A stretch of 41,987 nucleotides of DNA. Source: Clostridia bacterium. GTDB taxonomy: Bacteria; Bacillota; Clostridia; Christensenellales; SZUA-584. Made by a program: the position numbers and the translations under genes. Shown here piece after piece: positions 1 to 6,560 of this stretch (the first letter of the stretch is position 1; the number at the start of each line of letters is the position of its first letter). The stretch is taken from assembly GCA_003249555.1 (NCBI GenBank), contig QKIQ01000093.1, forward strand, positions 1 through 41,987, in the 5' to 3' direction. The notes under the pieces are model-generated. The model searched no databases. It saw only the letters and a program-made list of their open reading frames with translations, and was not told the origin of the DNA.

Positions 1-1
1 A

Positions 2-154
2 ACGGCAAAACAGAAGGGTGTCAGGGACAAGCTCACAATCATGGTTGGCGGCGCACCTGTCACAGATTCATTCTGCAAATCAATCGGCGCGGATTATTAC
101 ACACCGGATGCGGCATCGGCGAGCGATGTGGCACTGCAGGTCTGCCAGGCTTAA
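2..154 (+). CDS. Corrinoid (B12-binding) methyltransferase component, C-terminal end only
   Basis: The reading frame enters from the left edge and stops with TAA at 152-154. The 50 visible residues contain VGGAPVT, then IGADYYTPDAASASD, which is the end of the cobalamin-binding Rossmann domain of MtaC/MtbC/MttC-like corrinoid proteins (the family usually shows VGGAPVT followed by IGADGYAxDA). Such proteins carry the methyl group between a substrate-specific methyltransferase and an acceptor in methylotrophic or acetogenic metabolism. The corrinoid-ligating DxHxxG motif would lie upstream of the window. An intrinsic terminator follows at 232-258. Family is fairly sure from the motif; substrate cannot be told. 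Confidence 0.8.
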   Translation, partial: TAKQKGVRDKLTIMVGGAPVTDSFCKSIGADYYTPDAASASDVALQVCQA

Positions 155-231
155 AGGCAACGCTTGGCAAGCTACCGCCAATGGCTTGGCTTACAAGTTG
201 CTGAAAAAAAGCAGACATCATAGTCATTATG

Positions 232-258
232 AAAGGACTCTTAGCGGAGTCCTTTTTT
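232..258 (+). terminator. Rho-independent terminator after the corrinoid protein gene
   Basis: A perfect 9-bp stem AAAGGACTC (232-240) / GAGTCCTTT (247-255) with a 6-nt loop is followed by a T tract. It separates the corrinoid protein gene from the peroxiredoxin gene. Confidence 0.85.
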
Positions 259-338
259 AGCTTGTCGAAAAAGCACACACACGATGCTCACCTTGAATAT
301 AGTAAAGAGAATAAATGTGAAAGGTGAGTGTCAAAGAC

Positions 339-578
339 ATGAGCTGCTATCAAAGAAGAAACGTCCCAATGCAGCAAACGCAGGCTCCCGTAGTGGACGC
401 AATGGTGACAACCGCGCCTCCAGGACTGGGCGACCCGGCGCCTGAATTTACAGCTATGACAACGGACGGCGTGAAAAGCCTGTCCGAATACCGCGGTAAA
501 TGGGTGATTCTGTTCAGCCATCCGGGAGACTTTACACCAGATTCAGAAAGGCTAACTAGATATTCCACGATATTTTGA
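339..578 (+). pseudogene. Peroxiredoxin (AhpC/Prx6-like), 5' fragment interrupted by the prophage
   Basis: Residues [10 protein letters not shown], then [21 protein letters not shown], are the N-terminal thioredoxin fold of an AhpC/TSA-Prx6-type peroxiredoxin, which reduces hydroperoxides in the cytoplasm. The family motif PGDFTPVCTTEF breaks after FTP: the frame runs into prophage DNA, adds a dozen foreign residues and stops at 576-578, so the peroxidatic Cys is missing. I prefer ATG 339 because AAGGTGAG (321-328) is well spaced as ribosome binding site; the GTG at 324 lies within it. The matching 3' part is at 37,793-38,308 in a compatible frame. Joined, they give a full-length protein of about 236 residues, so this is a split gene rather than a decayed one. 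Confidence 0.9.
523..540. other. attL core-like sequence
   Basis: CGGGAGACTTTACACCAG matches the right-end sequence at 37,782-37,799 at 16 of 18 positions, the differences being C/A and A/G. The host reading frame to the left encodes HPGDFTP of the peroxiredoxin. The integrase gene ends 15 nt to the right, the usual position of a serine integrase next to its att site. Confidence 0.85.
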
Positions 579-2052
579 TCGAATCTTGCCCAATGTAAAC
601 GGCTTCTATAAATGTAGAGGCCCATTCTGACTTTGTCTGAACATCTGCGCCATCCCATCCGGAAAGCAGTTTCTTCGCGGTATCGAGCATCTTCTGGACA
701 TTAAGCGGCGGCGGCGGATTCAGGGATGTTGATAGCTCCGCCTTTTGGTTATCCAGCCCTTCAATACGCTTTATGATATGTTTACTGGCAGAGCTTCCGT
801 CTGCCATAGACAGAGCTTCAACAAGCTTACCGATCTCTTGATCAATCTTTATAAGCTGTTGGCGAATATGTATGCTCGGTTGACCCGTCTGCTCGGGGCA
901 GAGCTTGTCCACATTGAGATTTCTAACGGCGTCTAAAAGCTCCCTTTCAACAAACAATTCAACTTTCTTCTGGGGGTGCATTTTATTATTCTTACAAACA
1001 CCAGTATGTCGGTTTGCGCTACATTTAAAATAATGATAAGACCTTACTTTCATAACGGTTGCGGAATATCCGCATTTTGCACATTTGGTTAACCCGGTAA
1101 GCCAGCTGCGCTTCCCTGTGCCGGCACGCTTTAACGACTTATTCTTACTCATTTGGTATTGAGCATCAATAAAAGTATTCGCATCGATGAGCGGCTCGTG
1201 GGCGCCTTTAACGAGTATCTGTGATTCAATAGGATTGTAAGACCTATTAACATGGCCTACCTCTTTTCCAAAAAGCAAACAGCCTGTCGTGCCGTCAAAT
1301 TCTTCGACAGGATTAGATATCTGATATCCTTTACTAAAAAAATAATCGTACATCTCCGGCACGCATGCCACGTAAACTGGATTTGTTAAAACACGACCTA
1401 CGCCCACTCCTGTAAATGGTTTTTCTGTTGATGTCTTTATGCCTCTCTCGTTTAGTGACAACGCGATAGCTCGTAATGATGTGCGGCGTGCGGTATAAGC
1501 TTCAAAGATATCTTTTGCAATCGGGGCTGTAATCGGATCAGGGTGAAGAATAGACATTGTCTTTCCATTAAGATCAGCTTTTGCTGTAGTATATCCAAAC
1601 GGGCACCCGCCACCTAAGAATGCGCCAATCTTGCCGCGGGCAAAATAGGCGTCTTTTATACGTCCGGCGATCGTCTCGCGCTCGAGCTGGGCGAACACCA
1701 TGACAATATTGACCATGGCGCGGCCCATGGGGGATGTGGTATCGAGGTTTTCTGTCGCGGAAACATAACCACAGTTATGCTTTTTGAAGAACTCCTGAAG
1801 GTTTGCAAAATCAAGAATGTTGCGCGATATACGGTCCAACCGATAACTATAGACCGAGGTAATTAACCCGTTCTTTATATCCTCCATCAGTTGCTCAAAC
1901 GCGGGGCGATTTATGTTTGATCCGGAATATCCACTGTCTACATATTCTTTAATATCACCTTTGGTGATGATATTTTTGCAATGCGCAATCTGCGCATCTA
2001 ACGATATGCTGTTTTCTTTTTCTACGCTCTGCCGTGCATATATGGCTATCAA
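556..2052 (-). CDS. int: Large serine recombinase (phage integrase)
   Basis: The 498-residue protein opens with a resolvase domain ([17 protein letters not shown]; predicted catalytic Ser9). It continues with a Recombinase domain containing GGGCPFGY near residue 150, a zinc ribbon (CAKC about residue 315, two further Cys about 20-35 residues later) and a C-terminal coiled-coil region, the layout and length of phiC31/TP901/A118-type large serine integrases. It would join attP to attB within the peroxiredoxin gene. The start is TTG at 2052, with GAGG upstream on the minus strand. It lies beside attL and downstream of the lysogeny genes. The plus-strand repeat at 704-717 encodes a proline run in this protein. 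Confidence 0.95.
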   Translation of the reverse strand: MIAIYARQSVEKENSISLDAQIAHCKNIITKGDIKEYVDSGYSGSNINRPAFEQLMEDIKNGLITSVYSYRLDRISRNILDFANLQEFFKKHNCGYVSATENLDTTSPMGRAMVNIVMVFAQLERETIAGRIKDAYFARGKIGAFLGGGCPFGYTTAKADLNGKTMSILHPDPITAPIAKDIFEAYTARRTSLRAIALSLNERGIKTSTEKPFTGVGVGRVLTNPVYVACVPEMYDYFFSKGYQISNPVEEFDGTTGCLLFGKEVGHVNRSYNPIESQILVKGAHEPLIDANTFIDAQYQMSKNKSLKRAGTGKRSWLTGLTKCAKCGYSATVMKVRSYHYFKCSANRHTGVCKNNKMHPQKKVELFVERELLDAVRNLNVDKLCPEQTGQPSIHIRQQLIKIDQEIGKLVEALSMADGSSASKHIIKRIEGLDNQKAELSTSLNPPPPLNVQKMLDTAKKLLSGWDGADVQTKSEWASTFIEAVYIGQDSIKISWNI

Positions 2053-2063
2053 GTTACTTACCT

Positions 2064-2489
2064 CTATTCTGTGGCTTCTTGCAGTATCGTATCCAATGCT
2101 TCTGTATTAGATAAATCGTAATCTATAGCAAATTGACGGACGGGATAGGCCATGTCGTCGTATTCTTCGCCGGTGTATCTATTTAGCTCTACAAGCTTAT
2201 TTGCCATATCAATAGCCTCTTGGCTGTCGCTTGCTTCGAGGATTTTCATAGAGGCAATCAGTGCCCGTGCTGCATCTTCCAGTGACTTAGGGTGACTTTG
2301 TTCATATACGTTAGATATTTGAATTTCGATAATATCTGAATTTAAATCATAATCACTGCTAAAATTGTTCCGTACGAGAACAACCGCATATTCCATTTCA
2401 ATATTATGTTTTATAGCAAAATATCCGACCAACATACCCACGATGATCATAAATGTAATAACAAACCAAATCCATTTATGCTTTTTCAC
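2064..2489 (-). CDS. Single-pass membrane protein of unknown function in the lysogeny module
   Basis: Not recognised. The 141-residue protein has a short positively charged N-terminus (MKKHK) and one strong hydrophobic segment (about residues 7-26), then an acidic soluble domain of about 110 residues with predicted helices, so the soluble part should lie outside the membrane. The GTG start follows the TAA of the ImmA-like gene directly (TAAGTG), so the two are probably translationally coupled. Genes between repressor and integrase are usually expressed in the lysogen and often protect it from other phages; that role here is inference from position and topology only. Confidence 0.7.
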   Translation of the reverse strand: MKKHKWIWFVITFMIIVGMLVGYFAIKHNIEMEYAVVLVRNNFSSDYDLNSDIIEIQISNVYEQSHPKSLEDAARALIASMKILEASDSQEAIDMANKLVELNRYTGEEYDDMAYPVRQFAIDYDLSNTEALDTILQEATE

Positions 2490-2939
2490 TTATGCTAACT
2501 CCTCATCTAAAAACATCGTCTTAAACCCCGACACTCGTGCCTCATAATACGCAAACACCCACGTCAGAAACTCTTCAGTGACGCCGAGATATTCCGCGCA
2601 TTCAAACGCATTTCGCACACCTACGTCATGGGCCTTATACAATTTTTCAAGCGGCACAACCAGTTCAATAGCATATGCAATGGCGCGAGCTTCTTGGCGC
2701 GTCATTTCTGCCGGATCCATTGATCGCGCATCGCCCCAAGATGTGATGACATGGCCGTATTCCTCGGCCAGTGTACATAGGCGGCGGCAAGCGCTCATGC
2801 GCGAACGCAGACAGATGATTTTCTTATTATTTCCTTTGCAGAATAATCCATCCGCGCTATTTGGTATTTGTGTGCTTTCGATAATAGAAATGCCTTCGTC
2901 AACAATTCTTTGCTCAAGAGCCTCATCTGCTGATATCAT
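2490..2939 (-). CDS. ImmA/IrrE-family protein with variant zinc motif
   Basis: The 149-residue protein contains LCTLAEEYGHVITSWGD about residues 55-71, the equivalent of the HExxH helix in ImmA/IrrE proteins, but reading E-E-Y-G-H, so the first metal-binding His is Glu. This AEExGH form is common in phage ImmA-like proteins. A later run of Glu-rich helices (RQEARAIAYA) fits the family. ImmA of ICEBs1 cleaves its partner repressor to induce the element; here the partner would be the CI-like repressor just upstream. AGGAG precedes the ATG. Whether it is a protease or a binding protein is uncertain because of the changed His. Confidence 0.8.
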   Translation of the reverse strand: MISADEALEQRIVDEGISIIESTQIPNSADGLFCKGNNKKIICLRSRMSACRRLCTLAEEYGHVITSWGDARSMDPAEMTRQEARAIAYAIELVVPLEKLYKAHDVGVRNAFECAEYLGVTEEFLTWVFAYYEARVSGFKTMFLDEELA

Positions 2940-3028
2940 GTAAGTCTCCTGTTGGTGTCGAATGTGTGTTCTTTAATTGTAGTCCAAGATGTGGTAAATG
3001 ACAAGCCGCTATATATTGTGTCACAATA

Positions 3029-3058
3029 AAGCGCGAATAACTATTCTTTATCGCGCTT
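3029..3058 (-). terminator. Hairpin at the 3' end of the repressor gene
   Basis: Perfect 8-bp stem AAGCGCGA (3029-3036) / TCGCGCTT (3051-3058) spans the repressor stop codon. On the minus strand it is followed by TTATTGTG, a weak T tract, so it may be a partial terminator. An adjacent perfect odd dyad, ATTGTGTCACAAT at 3015-3027, carries the same GTGnCAC-like half-sites as the operators at 3388-3483 and could be an additional repressor site in front of the ImmA-like gene. Confidence 0.45.
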
Positions 3059-3358
3059 ACTTAATATGTATTGGATAAAGTTATCGATTTCTTCTTTTTC
3101 ATCATCGGTAAAATCGCCGGGTGTATTTTTATGGAATGCAACAACCTCGGGTTCGATCATTTTAGGTCTTCCTAAAAGATAATCAATTGAAACGCCAAAA
3201 AATTCAGCTATTGTTTTTAGAGCCTCGAAGGAAGGCTCGGTTCGTCCAGCCTCATAATTAGCAATAGCAGTTCTCCCGTAATTAAGCTTTTTAGCAAGTT
3301 CTGCTTGAGTAATATTATTATTTAGCCGTAGTTCTTTAAGGCGATTTTTAAAATCCAA
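3041..3358 (-). CDS. CI-like phage repressor (XRE-family HTH)
   Basis: 105 residues: an HTH_3 domain at about residues 4-60 (recognition region YGRTAIANYEAGR, then FFGVSIDYLLGR) and a short acidic C-terminal tail ending IQYILSKRDKE, without a peptidase domain. That fits a short repressor whose inactivation depends on a partner such as the ImmA-like protein next door. The start is TTG at 3358, preceded by AAAGGAG at good spacing; no ATG is in frame nearby. Transcribed leftward from the promoter at 3379-3407, divergent from the Cro-like gene. Confidence 0.88.
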   Translation of the reverse strand: MDFKNRLKELRLNNNITQAELAKKLNYGRTAIANYEAGRTEPSFEALKTIAEFFGVSIDYLLGRPKMIEPEVVAFHKNTPGDFTDDEKEEIDNFIQYILSKRDKE

Positions 3359-3378
3359 AACGACATCTCCTTTAATTC

Positions 3379-3407
3379 ATTATAACTGTGAATGTCACGA
3401 AACAAAA
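3379..3407 (-). promoter_or_regulatory. Leftward lysogeny promoter (repressor gene)
   Basis: On the minus strand TATAAT (3384-3379) has TTTTGT (3407-3402) 17 bp upstream: a perfect -10 and a poor -35. A GTGA-ATG-TCAC dyad (3388-3398) sits in the spacer, so autoregulation is plausible. Confidence 0.6.
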
Positions 3408-3436
3408 CATATGGTCACAAAATCGAGAATTTGTTG

Positions 3437-3465
3437 TTGACATGTCATGAAGTGTGACGTATAAT
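3437..3465 (+). promoter_or_regulatory. Rightward early promoter, perfect sigma-A consensus
   Basis: TTGACA (3437-3442), 17-bp spacer, TATAAT (3460-3465). It would drive the Cro-like gene and the early operon. The spacer is almost entirely filled by one copy of the putative operator. Confidence 0.9.
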
Positions 3466-3485
3466 CAAGTCATAAAATGTGACGT
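3444..3485. promoter_or_regulatory. Two direct operator copies, GTCATnAAnTGTGACGT
   Basis: Two near-identical 17-mers at 3444-3460 and 3469-3485 start 25 bp apart and differ at only two positions. Each contains a dyad GTCA-N7-TGAC. One lies between -35 and -10 of the rightward promoter and the other just downstream of the -10, ideal for repression. GTCAC half-sites recur at 3394-3398 and 3414-3418 on the leftward side. Confidence 0.75.
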
Positions 3486-3495
3486 TGGGGGAACC

Positions 3496-3720
3496 ATGGC
3501 AGCTCTTAATAGATTGAAAAAGATTCGAGAAGAACGTGGCTATACGCAACAGCATGTTGCTGATTATCTTAATGTATCTCGATCAACCTATACGCAATAT
3601 GAAACAGGTGTCAATAATATTGGATTTGACAAGATCGTTTTACTAAAACGACTATTTAACATAACAGACGACCTTATTTTTTTACCTGACAACGACACAA
3701 AACGTGACCTCCTAGCTTGA
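3496..3720 (+). CDS. Cro-like XRE-family regulator
   Basis: 74 residues, nearly all one HTH_3 domain (KIREERGYTQQHVADYLNVS, then STYTQYETG). First gene rightward from the strong promoter at 3437-3465 and divergent from the repressor, the usual place of Cro. The reading frame extends upstream into the promoter, but ATG 3496 with GGGGGA just before it is the only start downstream of the transcription start. Confidence 0.85.
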   Translation: MAALNRLKKIREERGYTQQHVADYLNVSRSTYTQYETGVNNIGFDKIVLLKRLFNITDDLIFLPDNDTKRDLLA

Positions 3721-3832
3721 TATCAGTATACCCAAAGCTAGGACGATATACCACGTGATGAGCCTGCCGGACGGGTGACCAGAACGGCAGAGATTATACC
3801 GAAAGGGAAATTTAAGCGGCGGGAGGTAGACC

Positions 3833-4288
3833 ATGCAGGATAAAAAGAGAAACATCTATCAGATCGCGCGAGCCGACAAGGGCATCACGCAAGAAAAATC
3901 GGCGGAGCTGCTCTGTGTGTCCGTTGAGAGCCTCCGCGCTTATGAGACAGGCCGCACAGTACCGCCAAATGACATTGTATGCGCCATGATCGAGATTTAC
4001 GGCACACAGTATCTTGCATATCAGCACCTTGTCTTTAGTTCGGAAGTGGCGCGACATTGCCTGCCTAAGATCGAATTTAAAGACCTTCCTGAAGCGGTGC
4101 TCAATGTCCTCAAAGAAGTATCTGATTTCGTGAAGTGTAGAGATGGGCTTATCAACATTGCAGCTGATGGAAAAATCAGCGAAGAGGAACGTCCTGAGTT
4201 TGAGCGTATCATGAACGAATTTGAAGATGTGGTGTCCTCATATTATGCGCTCCGGTTCTCACCCGACAGAACACGCGAACAGGGGTGA
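3833..4288 (+). CDS. XRE-family HTH protein (phage regulator)
   Basis: 151 residues: N-terminal HTH_3 at about residues 5-65 (ITQEKSAELLCVSVESLRAYETGRTVPP) followed by a mostly helical region with KISEEERPEFERIMNEFEDV. GGGAGG precedes ATG 3833. The 112 nt between it and the Cro-like gene show no gene. A second DNA-binding regulator right after Cro is common in Gram-positive temperate phages; its target is unknown. Confidence 0.8.
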   Translation: MQDKKRNIYQIARADKGITQEKSAELLCVSVESLRAYETGRTVPPNDIVCAMIEIYGTQYLAYQHLVFSSEVARHCLPKIEFKDLPEAVLNVLKEVSDFVKCRDGLINIAADGKISEEERPEFERIMNEFEDVVSSYYALRFSPDRTREQG

Positions 4289-4292
4289 TGGT

Positions 4293-4613
4293 ATGCCTGA
4301 TCGATATGAGGCAATGGATAATTTTCGCATTGAAATGTCGCTGCGAGATAAATCGCAAATAGTACGCGTCACAGTGGTTGCGGATAATGAAAAATCTGAA
4401 TTCGAGCTCGAGTCGTTGGTGATGGTCGGTATTAAAAGCGGAAGTCACAAAGAGACCGACAGCGAGAGCAGGTGCATTATACAGGGCACGGTAATCGGAA
4501 ACTTTGACAATGCGCACAGCCGCCACATCACATTTGGAATAAAAGGTATTTTAAGATCGGCAAAGCTCCGCCTGGTTAAAAAGTTTTTAATCGGTCGGCG
4601 AAGAGACAATTAG
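4293..4613 (+). CDS. Hypothetical protein, small, basic C-terminus
   Basis: Not recognised. 106 residues. The start at ATG 4293 follows AGGGGTGAT, although the frame is open further upstream within the preceding gene. The middle has alternating strands (SQIVRVTVVADN, then SRCIIQGTVIGNF) and the end is strongly basic (KKFLIGRRRDN). It lies 4 nt after the preceding HTH gene and is probably coupled to it. Confidence 0.65.
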   Translation: MPDRYEAMDNFRIEMSLRDKSQIVRVTVVADNEKSEFELESLVMVGIKSGSHKETDSESRCIIQGTVIGNFDNAHSRHITFGIKGILRSAKLRLVKKFLIGRRRDN

Positions 4614-4663
4614 ATGGCAAAATGGACAAAGCAAACGGAATATCTATTAACGAGGTGATTGAT

Positions 4664-4840
4664 ATGTCAGAACCCATCATAGTTGAAATGCATGGTCAAA
4701 AATACACACAGGAGCCGCCTATTAAAATGGACGGATATAAAATCATCAATCTGCATCCGGTGTTAACGCCCGAGGAACGCGAAAGGCGTGAAAAGATTCT
4801 GTACCGCAAGGTTTACAAGCTGTTAAAGGCCATGCAATAA
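4664..4840 (+). CDS. Hypothetical protein, 58 residues
   Basis: Not recognised. The ATG at 4664 (MSEPIIVEMHG) has GAGGTGAT upstream; a longer start at 4622 has no good ribosome binding site. The C-terminal half is highly charged (TPEERERREKILYRKVYKLL), suggesting a helix. Confidence 0.6.
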   Translation: MSEPIIVEMHGQKYTQEPPIKMDGYKIINLHPVLTPEERERREKILYRKVYKLLKAMQ

Positions 4841-4897
4841 GCATGGCGGCGGGACTGCCGGTTTCAAAGCTGCTGATAATTGGACAAGGAGTAAGTC

Positions 4898-5143
4898 ATG
4901 ATCTCAATCCATGAAAACACAATCTTATCCGTCCCGGGCGTCTCGATATGGGACATGCTTGCCGGGCGGCGGACGGGTAAAGCTATGGCATTTGCGCTCG
5001 TCGTCAAGTCATGCGGCGAAATTGCGGTCGATTTTGTAATGAGTTGCGATACATTAGAAGCTCGTATCCGGTATCGCCATATTGCAACCGAGGCTAACGA
5101 TGGCCGAAAGGCCGTGCTCGTCTATGAAGGTGAGAAGTCATGA
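4898..5143 (+). CDS. Hypothetical protein, 81 residues
   Basis: Not recognised. AAGGAG precedes ATG 4898. The sequence mixes a short beta-rich core (AFALVVKSCGEIAVDFVMSC) with a charged helix. Its stop overlaps the ATG of the next small membrane peptide (ATGA), so the two are probably translationally coupled. Confidence 0.65.
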   Translation: MISIHENTILSVPGVSIWDMLAGRRTGKAMAFALVVKSCGEIAVDFVMSCDTLEARIRYRHIATEANDGRKAVLVYEGEKS

Positions 5144-5268
5144 TGGGACAGTTTATAGCGTGGCTGATCTATGGCGGCATCGCTCTGGTGGTGATCGTCG
5201 CCGGTATAGGGATTATGGAGAGGAGGACGAAACATGAAAGTTTGCATTGCAGGAAAGATAACAGGTGA
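5140..5268 (+). CDS. Tiny single-pass membrane peptide (42 residues)
   Basis: Not recognised. The gene starts ATGATG within the stop of the previous gene and overlaps the start of the DUF4406 gene by 35 nt. The peptide is one hydrophobic segment (about residues 5-25, FIAWLIYGGIALVVIVAGIG) followed by a basic tail (MERRTKH). The frame-exact overlaps at both ends and the clear membrane segment make it more than a chance frame. Confidence 0.5.
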   Translation: MMGQFIAWLIYGGIALVVIVAGIGIMERRTKHESLHCRKDNR

Positions 5269-5518
5269 TCCAAATTACAAAACAAAGTTTGCAGAGGCCG
5301 AGACAGTGCTCAAGGCCGAAGGGAACGTGGTTTTAAATCCGGCGGTTCTGCCAGAAGGTATGCGCCCGGGTGACTATATGAGAATTTGTCTCGCGATGCT
5401 CGATGTTGCCGATTATGTATACTTTCTATCCGATTACGGTCAAAGCAGAGGATGTGGGGTTGAATATAGTTACTGCCAGTACGCGAGCAAACAAACAATG
5501 TACCAGCAACCGCAATAA
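5234..5518 (+). CDS. DUF4406-family protein (nucleoside 2-deoxyribosyltransferase-like fold)
   Basis: 94 residues with the family pattern IAGKITGDPNY, then NPAVLPEGM, DYMRICLAMLDVADYVYFL and GCGVEYSYC. DUF4406 proteins resemble the Rossmann-like nucleoside deoxyribosyltransferase/YtoQ fold; the EY near the end matches a conserved Glu. They are common in phage early regions, and a role in nucleotide handling is inferred from the fold, not shown. GAGGAGG lies just upstream of ATG 5234. Confidence 0.8.
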   Translation: MKVCIAGKITGDPNYKTKFAEAETVLKAEGNVVLNPAVLPEGMRPGDYMRICLAMLDVADYVYFLSDYGQSRGCGVEYSYCQYASKQTMYQQPQ

Positions 5519-5572
5519 GCGGTTTCATATATACCTCCATTGACACGGCCGGACTAGTCACCCGGCCCATAT

Positions 5573-5645
5573 GCCGAACGTAGCTCAGCGGATAGAGCGC
5601 TGGCCATATCAGAGGTCGCAGGTTCGAATCCTGTCGTCGGCACCA
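5573..5645 (+). tRNA. Aberrant tRNA-like element, possible CAU anticodon (tRNA pseudogene or tRNA mimic)
   Basis: The 73 nt fold as a tRNA with an encoded CCA end. The D arm is GCTC-loop-GAGC with the usual AGCGGATA loop, the T arm is GCAGG-TTCGAAT-CCTGT, and the variable loop is AGGTC. Two parts are wrong. The acceptor GCCGA-A-CG pairs with CGTCGGC only if one A is bulged. The anticodon arm is 13 nt rather than 17, with CTG/CAG as a 3-bp stem around GCCATAT, placing CAT at 34-36 and C instead of U at position 33. Unlikely to work as a normal elongator tRNA; a decayed gene or a mimic are both possible. Confidence 0.6.
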
Positions 5646-5725
5646 TGGGAACATTGGGAGATGAAGTAGGAATTAGGGCTGCGGGCCGTCGTGGTGGTGC
5701 GGCGGCCAAGACAGCCAGAAAGTGA
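5645..5725 (+). CDS. Possible 26-residue basic peptide
   Basis: Not recognised. The ATG overlaps the last base of the tRNA-like CCA end and the frame ends 8 nt before the next gene. The peptide is rich in Gly, Ala, Arg and Lys (AAGRRGGAAAKTARK). No clear ribosome binding site is seen, so this is a weak call. Confidence 0.25.
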   Translation: MGTLGDEVGIRAAGRRGGAAAKTARK

Positions 5726-5733
5726 GGTCAAGC

Positions 5734-6063
5734 ATGGGTAACAAAATAGGAATTTTACAAAAGATCAAGATTGCATTGTTTTGGTTCACAAGCCCCACAA
5801 GAAAGAATATTTTAACCGTTACTTGTGAATTTTGCGGCGGAACAAACATTATTAAAGAATCCAGCTTTGGCACCATCGATGCTGAAAATGATCAAAAGCT
5901 AATCAAGGAGTATTCCGCACGGTACGTATGTATGAATTGCAAGGCGACATGTCAGTGCTTACAGACATGGTCAACATACAAGAGAGAGCATATTAATGCG
6001 GTCGAGAAGATTATACAACAAATGGCTAAAAATCAACCCGAGGATGCCGATCATGTTTCCTGA
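5734..6063 (+). CDS. Zinc-ribbon protein, unknown function
   Basis: 109 residues. Two Cys pairs, CEFC about residue 33 and CMNC about residue 69, form a treble-clef or zinc-ribbon site; a further Cys lies in TCQC. The end is a charged helix. ATG 5734 is preceded by GAGG at good spacing; an alternative GTG at 5722 is less likely. The C-terminus overlaps the next tiny membrane gene. A nucleic-acid or protein binding role is inferred from the zinc site. Confidence 0.65.
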   Translation: MGNKIGILQKIKIALFWFTSPTRKNILTVTCEFCGGTNIIKESSFGTIDAENDQKLIKEYSARYVCMNCKATCQCLQTWSTYKREHINAVEKIIQQMAKNQPEDADHVS

Positions 6064-6148
6064 TGTATGGGCTTATATATGCGGCGGTCTGCTGCTCGTG
6101 GCAGCCTTGATAATCGTATTCTGGCCGCAGAATCCACGGCTGAAATAA
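6053..6148 (+). CDS. Tiny single-pass membrane peptide (31 residues)
   Basis: Not recognised. It overlaps the end of the zinc-ribbon gene by 11 nt and ends 4 nt before the tRNA gene. The peptide is almost only a hydrophobic segment (WAYICGGLLLVAALIIVFW) followed by PQNPRLK. It resembles the peptide at 5140-5268 in design. Confidence 0.4.
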   Translation: MFPDVWAYICGGLLLVAALIIVFWPQNPRLK

Positions 6149-6152
6149 ACAT

Positions 6153-6229
6153 GGGGGAATACGCAAGAGGACAAGCGTAAGGGCTCATAACCCGAGCATG
6201 GCGCGGTTCGAGTCCGCGCTCCTCCACCA
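6153..6229 (+). tRNA. tRNA-Met/Ile2-like (anticodon CAU)
   Basis: The 77 nt with encoded CCA have T8A9, a 3-bp D stem CGC/GCG around a loop with A14 and GG (18-19), an anticodon loop CTCATAA (U33, anticodon CAU) on a GGG/CCC stem, and a T arm CGCGG-TTCGAGT-CCGCG. The acceptor GGGGGAA / CTCCTCC pairs at 6 of 7 positions including one G-T. The anticodon stem has only three good pairs (positions 27-28 mismatch), so it is weaker than usual. CAU can be elongator Met or lysidine-modified Ile; sequence alone does not decide. It is probably phage-encoded. Confidence 0.7.
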
Positions 6230-6507
6230 AAAACCTTGAAAGATGGCGCGGGTGTACAACAGATTTGATTGCGCGTCAATGCATGCGGCCTTCGTGAGTT
6301 TCCGCATGTGAACGCGCATGATAGGAGCCATCGTTGTGATGAAATAGAGCGGCAAAGGATAAAACTCACGATCAGCCGACGGGCTGAGAATCCAAGGCCG
6401 CTCGATCATGGAGATACCTTCAGCATCGGCTTGCTTAGCGGCTCGGCCATGCCAAAGGGCGCGGGCGCATGAGCCCGCAATCTCCACCAGTAAGACTACC
6501 CCTTTAC
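6230..6507. other. Gene-free stretch with one more tRNA-like 3' end
   Basis: No convincing gene was found. Within it, 6410-6489 begins GGAGAT and ends ATCTCC-A-CCA, giving a 6-bp acceptor-like helix with an encoded CCA. Just inside is a GCGGGC/GCCCGC hairpin, but there is no TTCRA T loop and no clear D or anticodon arm. It may be a remnant of a third tRNA. The rest shows no feature I can name. Confidence 0.4.
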
Positions 6508-6550
6508 ATTGTCGGCGGCGGTCAAGCGCCGCTGCCGGCACAATCTTTTT
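6508..6550 (+). terminator. GC-rich terminator hairpin after the tRNA cluster
   Basis: ATTGT (6508-6512) pairs with ACAAT (6540-6544), and inside them GCGGCG pairs with CGCCGC around a short loop. TTTTT follows at 6546-6550. It ends right before the ribosome binding site GGAGG of the next gene, so it may work as an attenuator. Confidence 0.65.
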
Positions 6551-6560
6551 GGAGGTCATT

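Noticed and set aside
350-658. Minus-strand frame over attL
   Set aside because: Shadow of the peroxiredoxin and integrase coding sequence; no recognisable protein.
745-936. Plus-strand open frame inside the integrase gene
   Set aside because: Antisense to a clearly conserved serine recombinase; no ribosome binding site.
556-3358. Canonical excisionase gene
   Set aside because: No small basic HTH/MerR-like Xis was seen next to the integrase; serine integrases use diverse directionality factors that I cannot recognise by sequence.
6410-6489. Third complete tRNA
   Set aside because: Has GGAGAT/ATCTCC plus CCA, but no T loop, D arm or anticodon arm; kept only as a tRNA-like remnant in the gene-free stretch.
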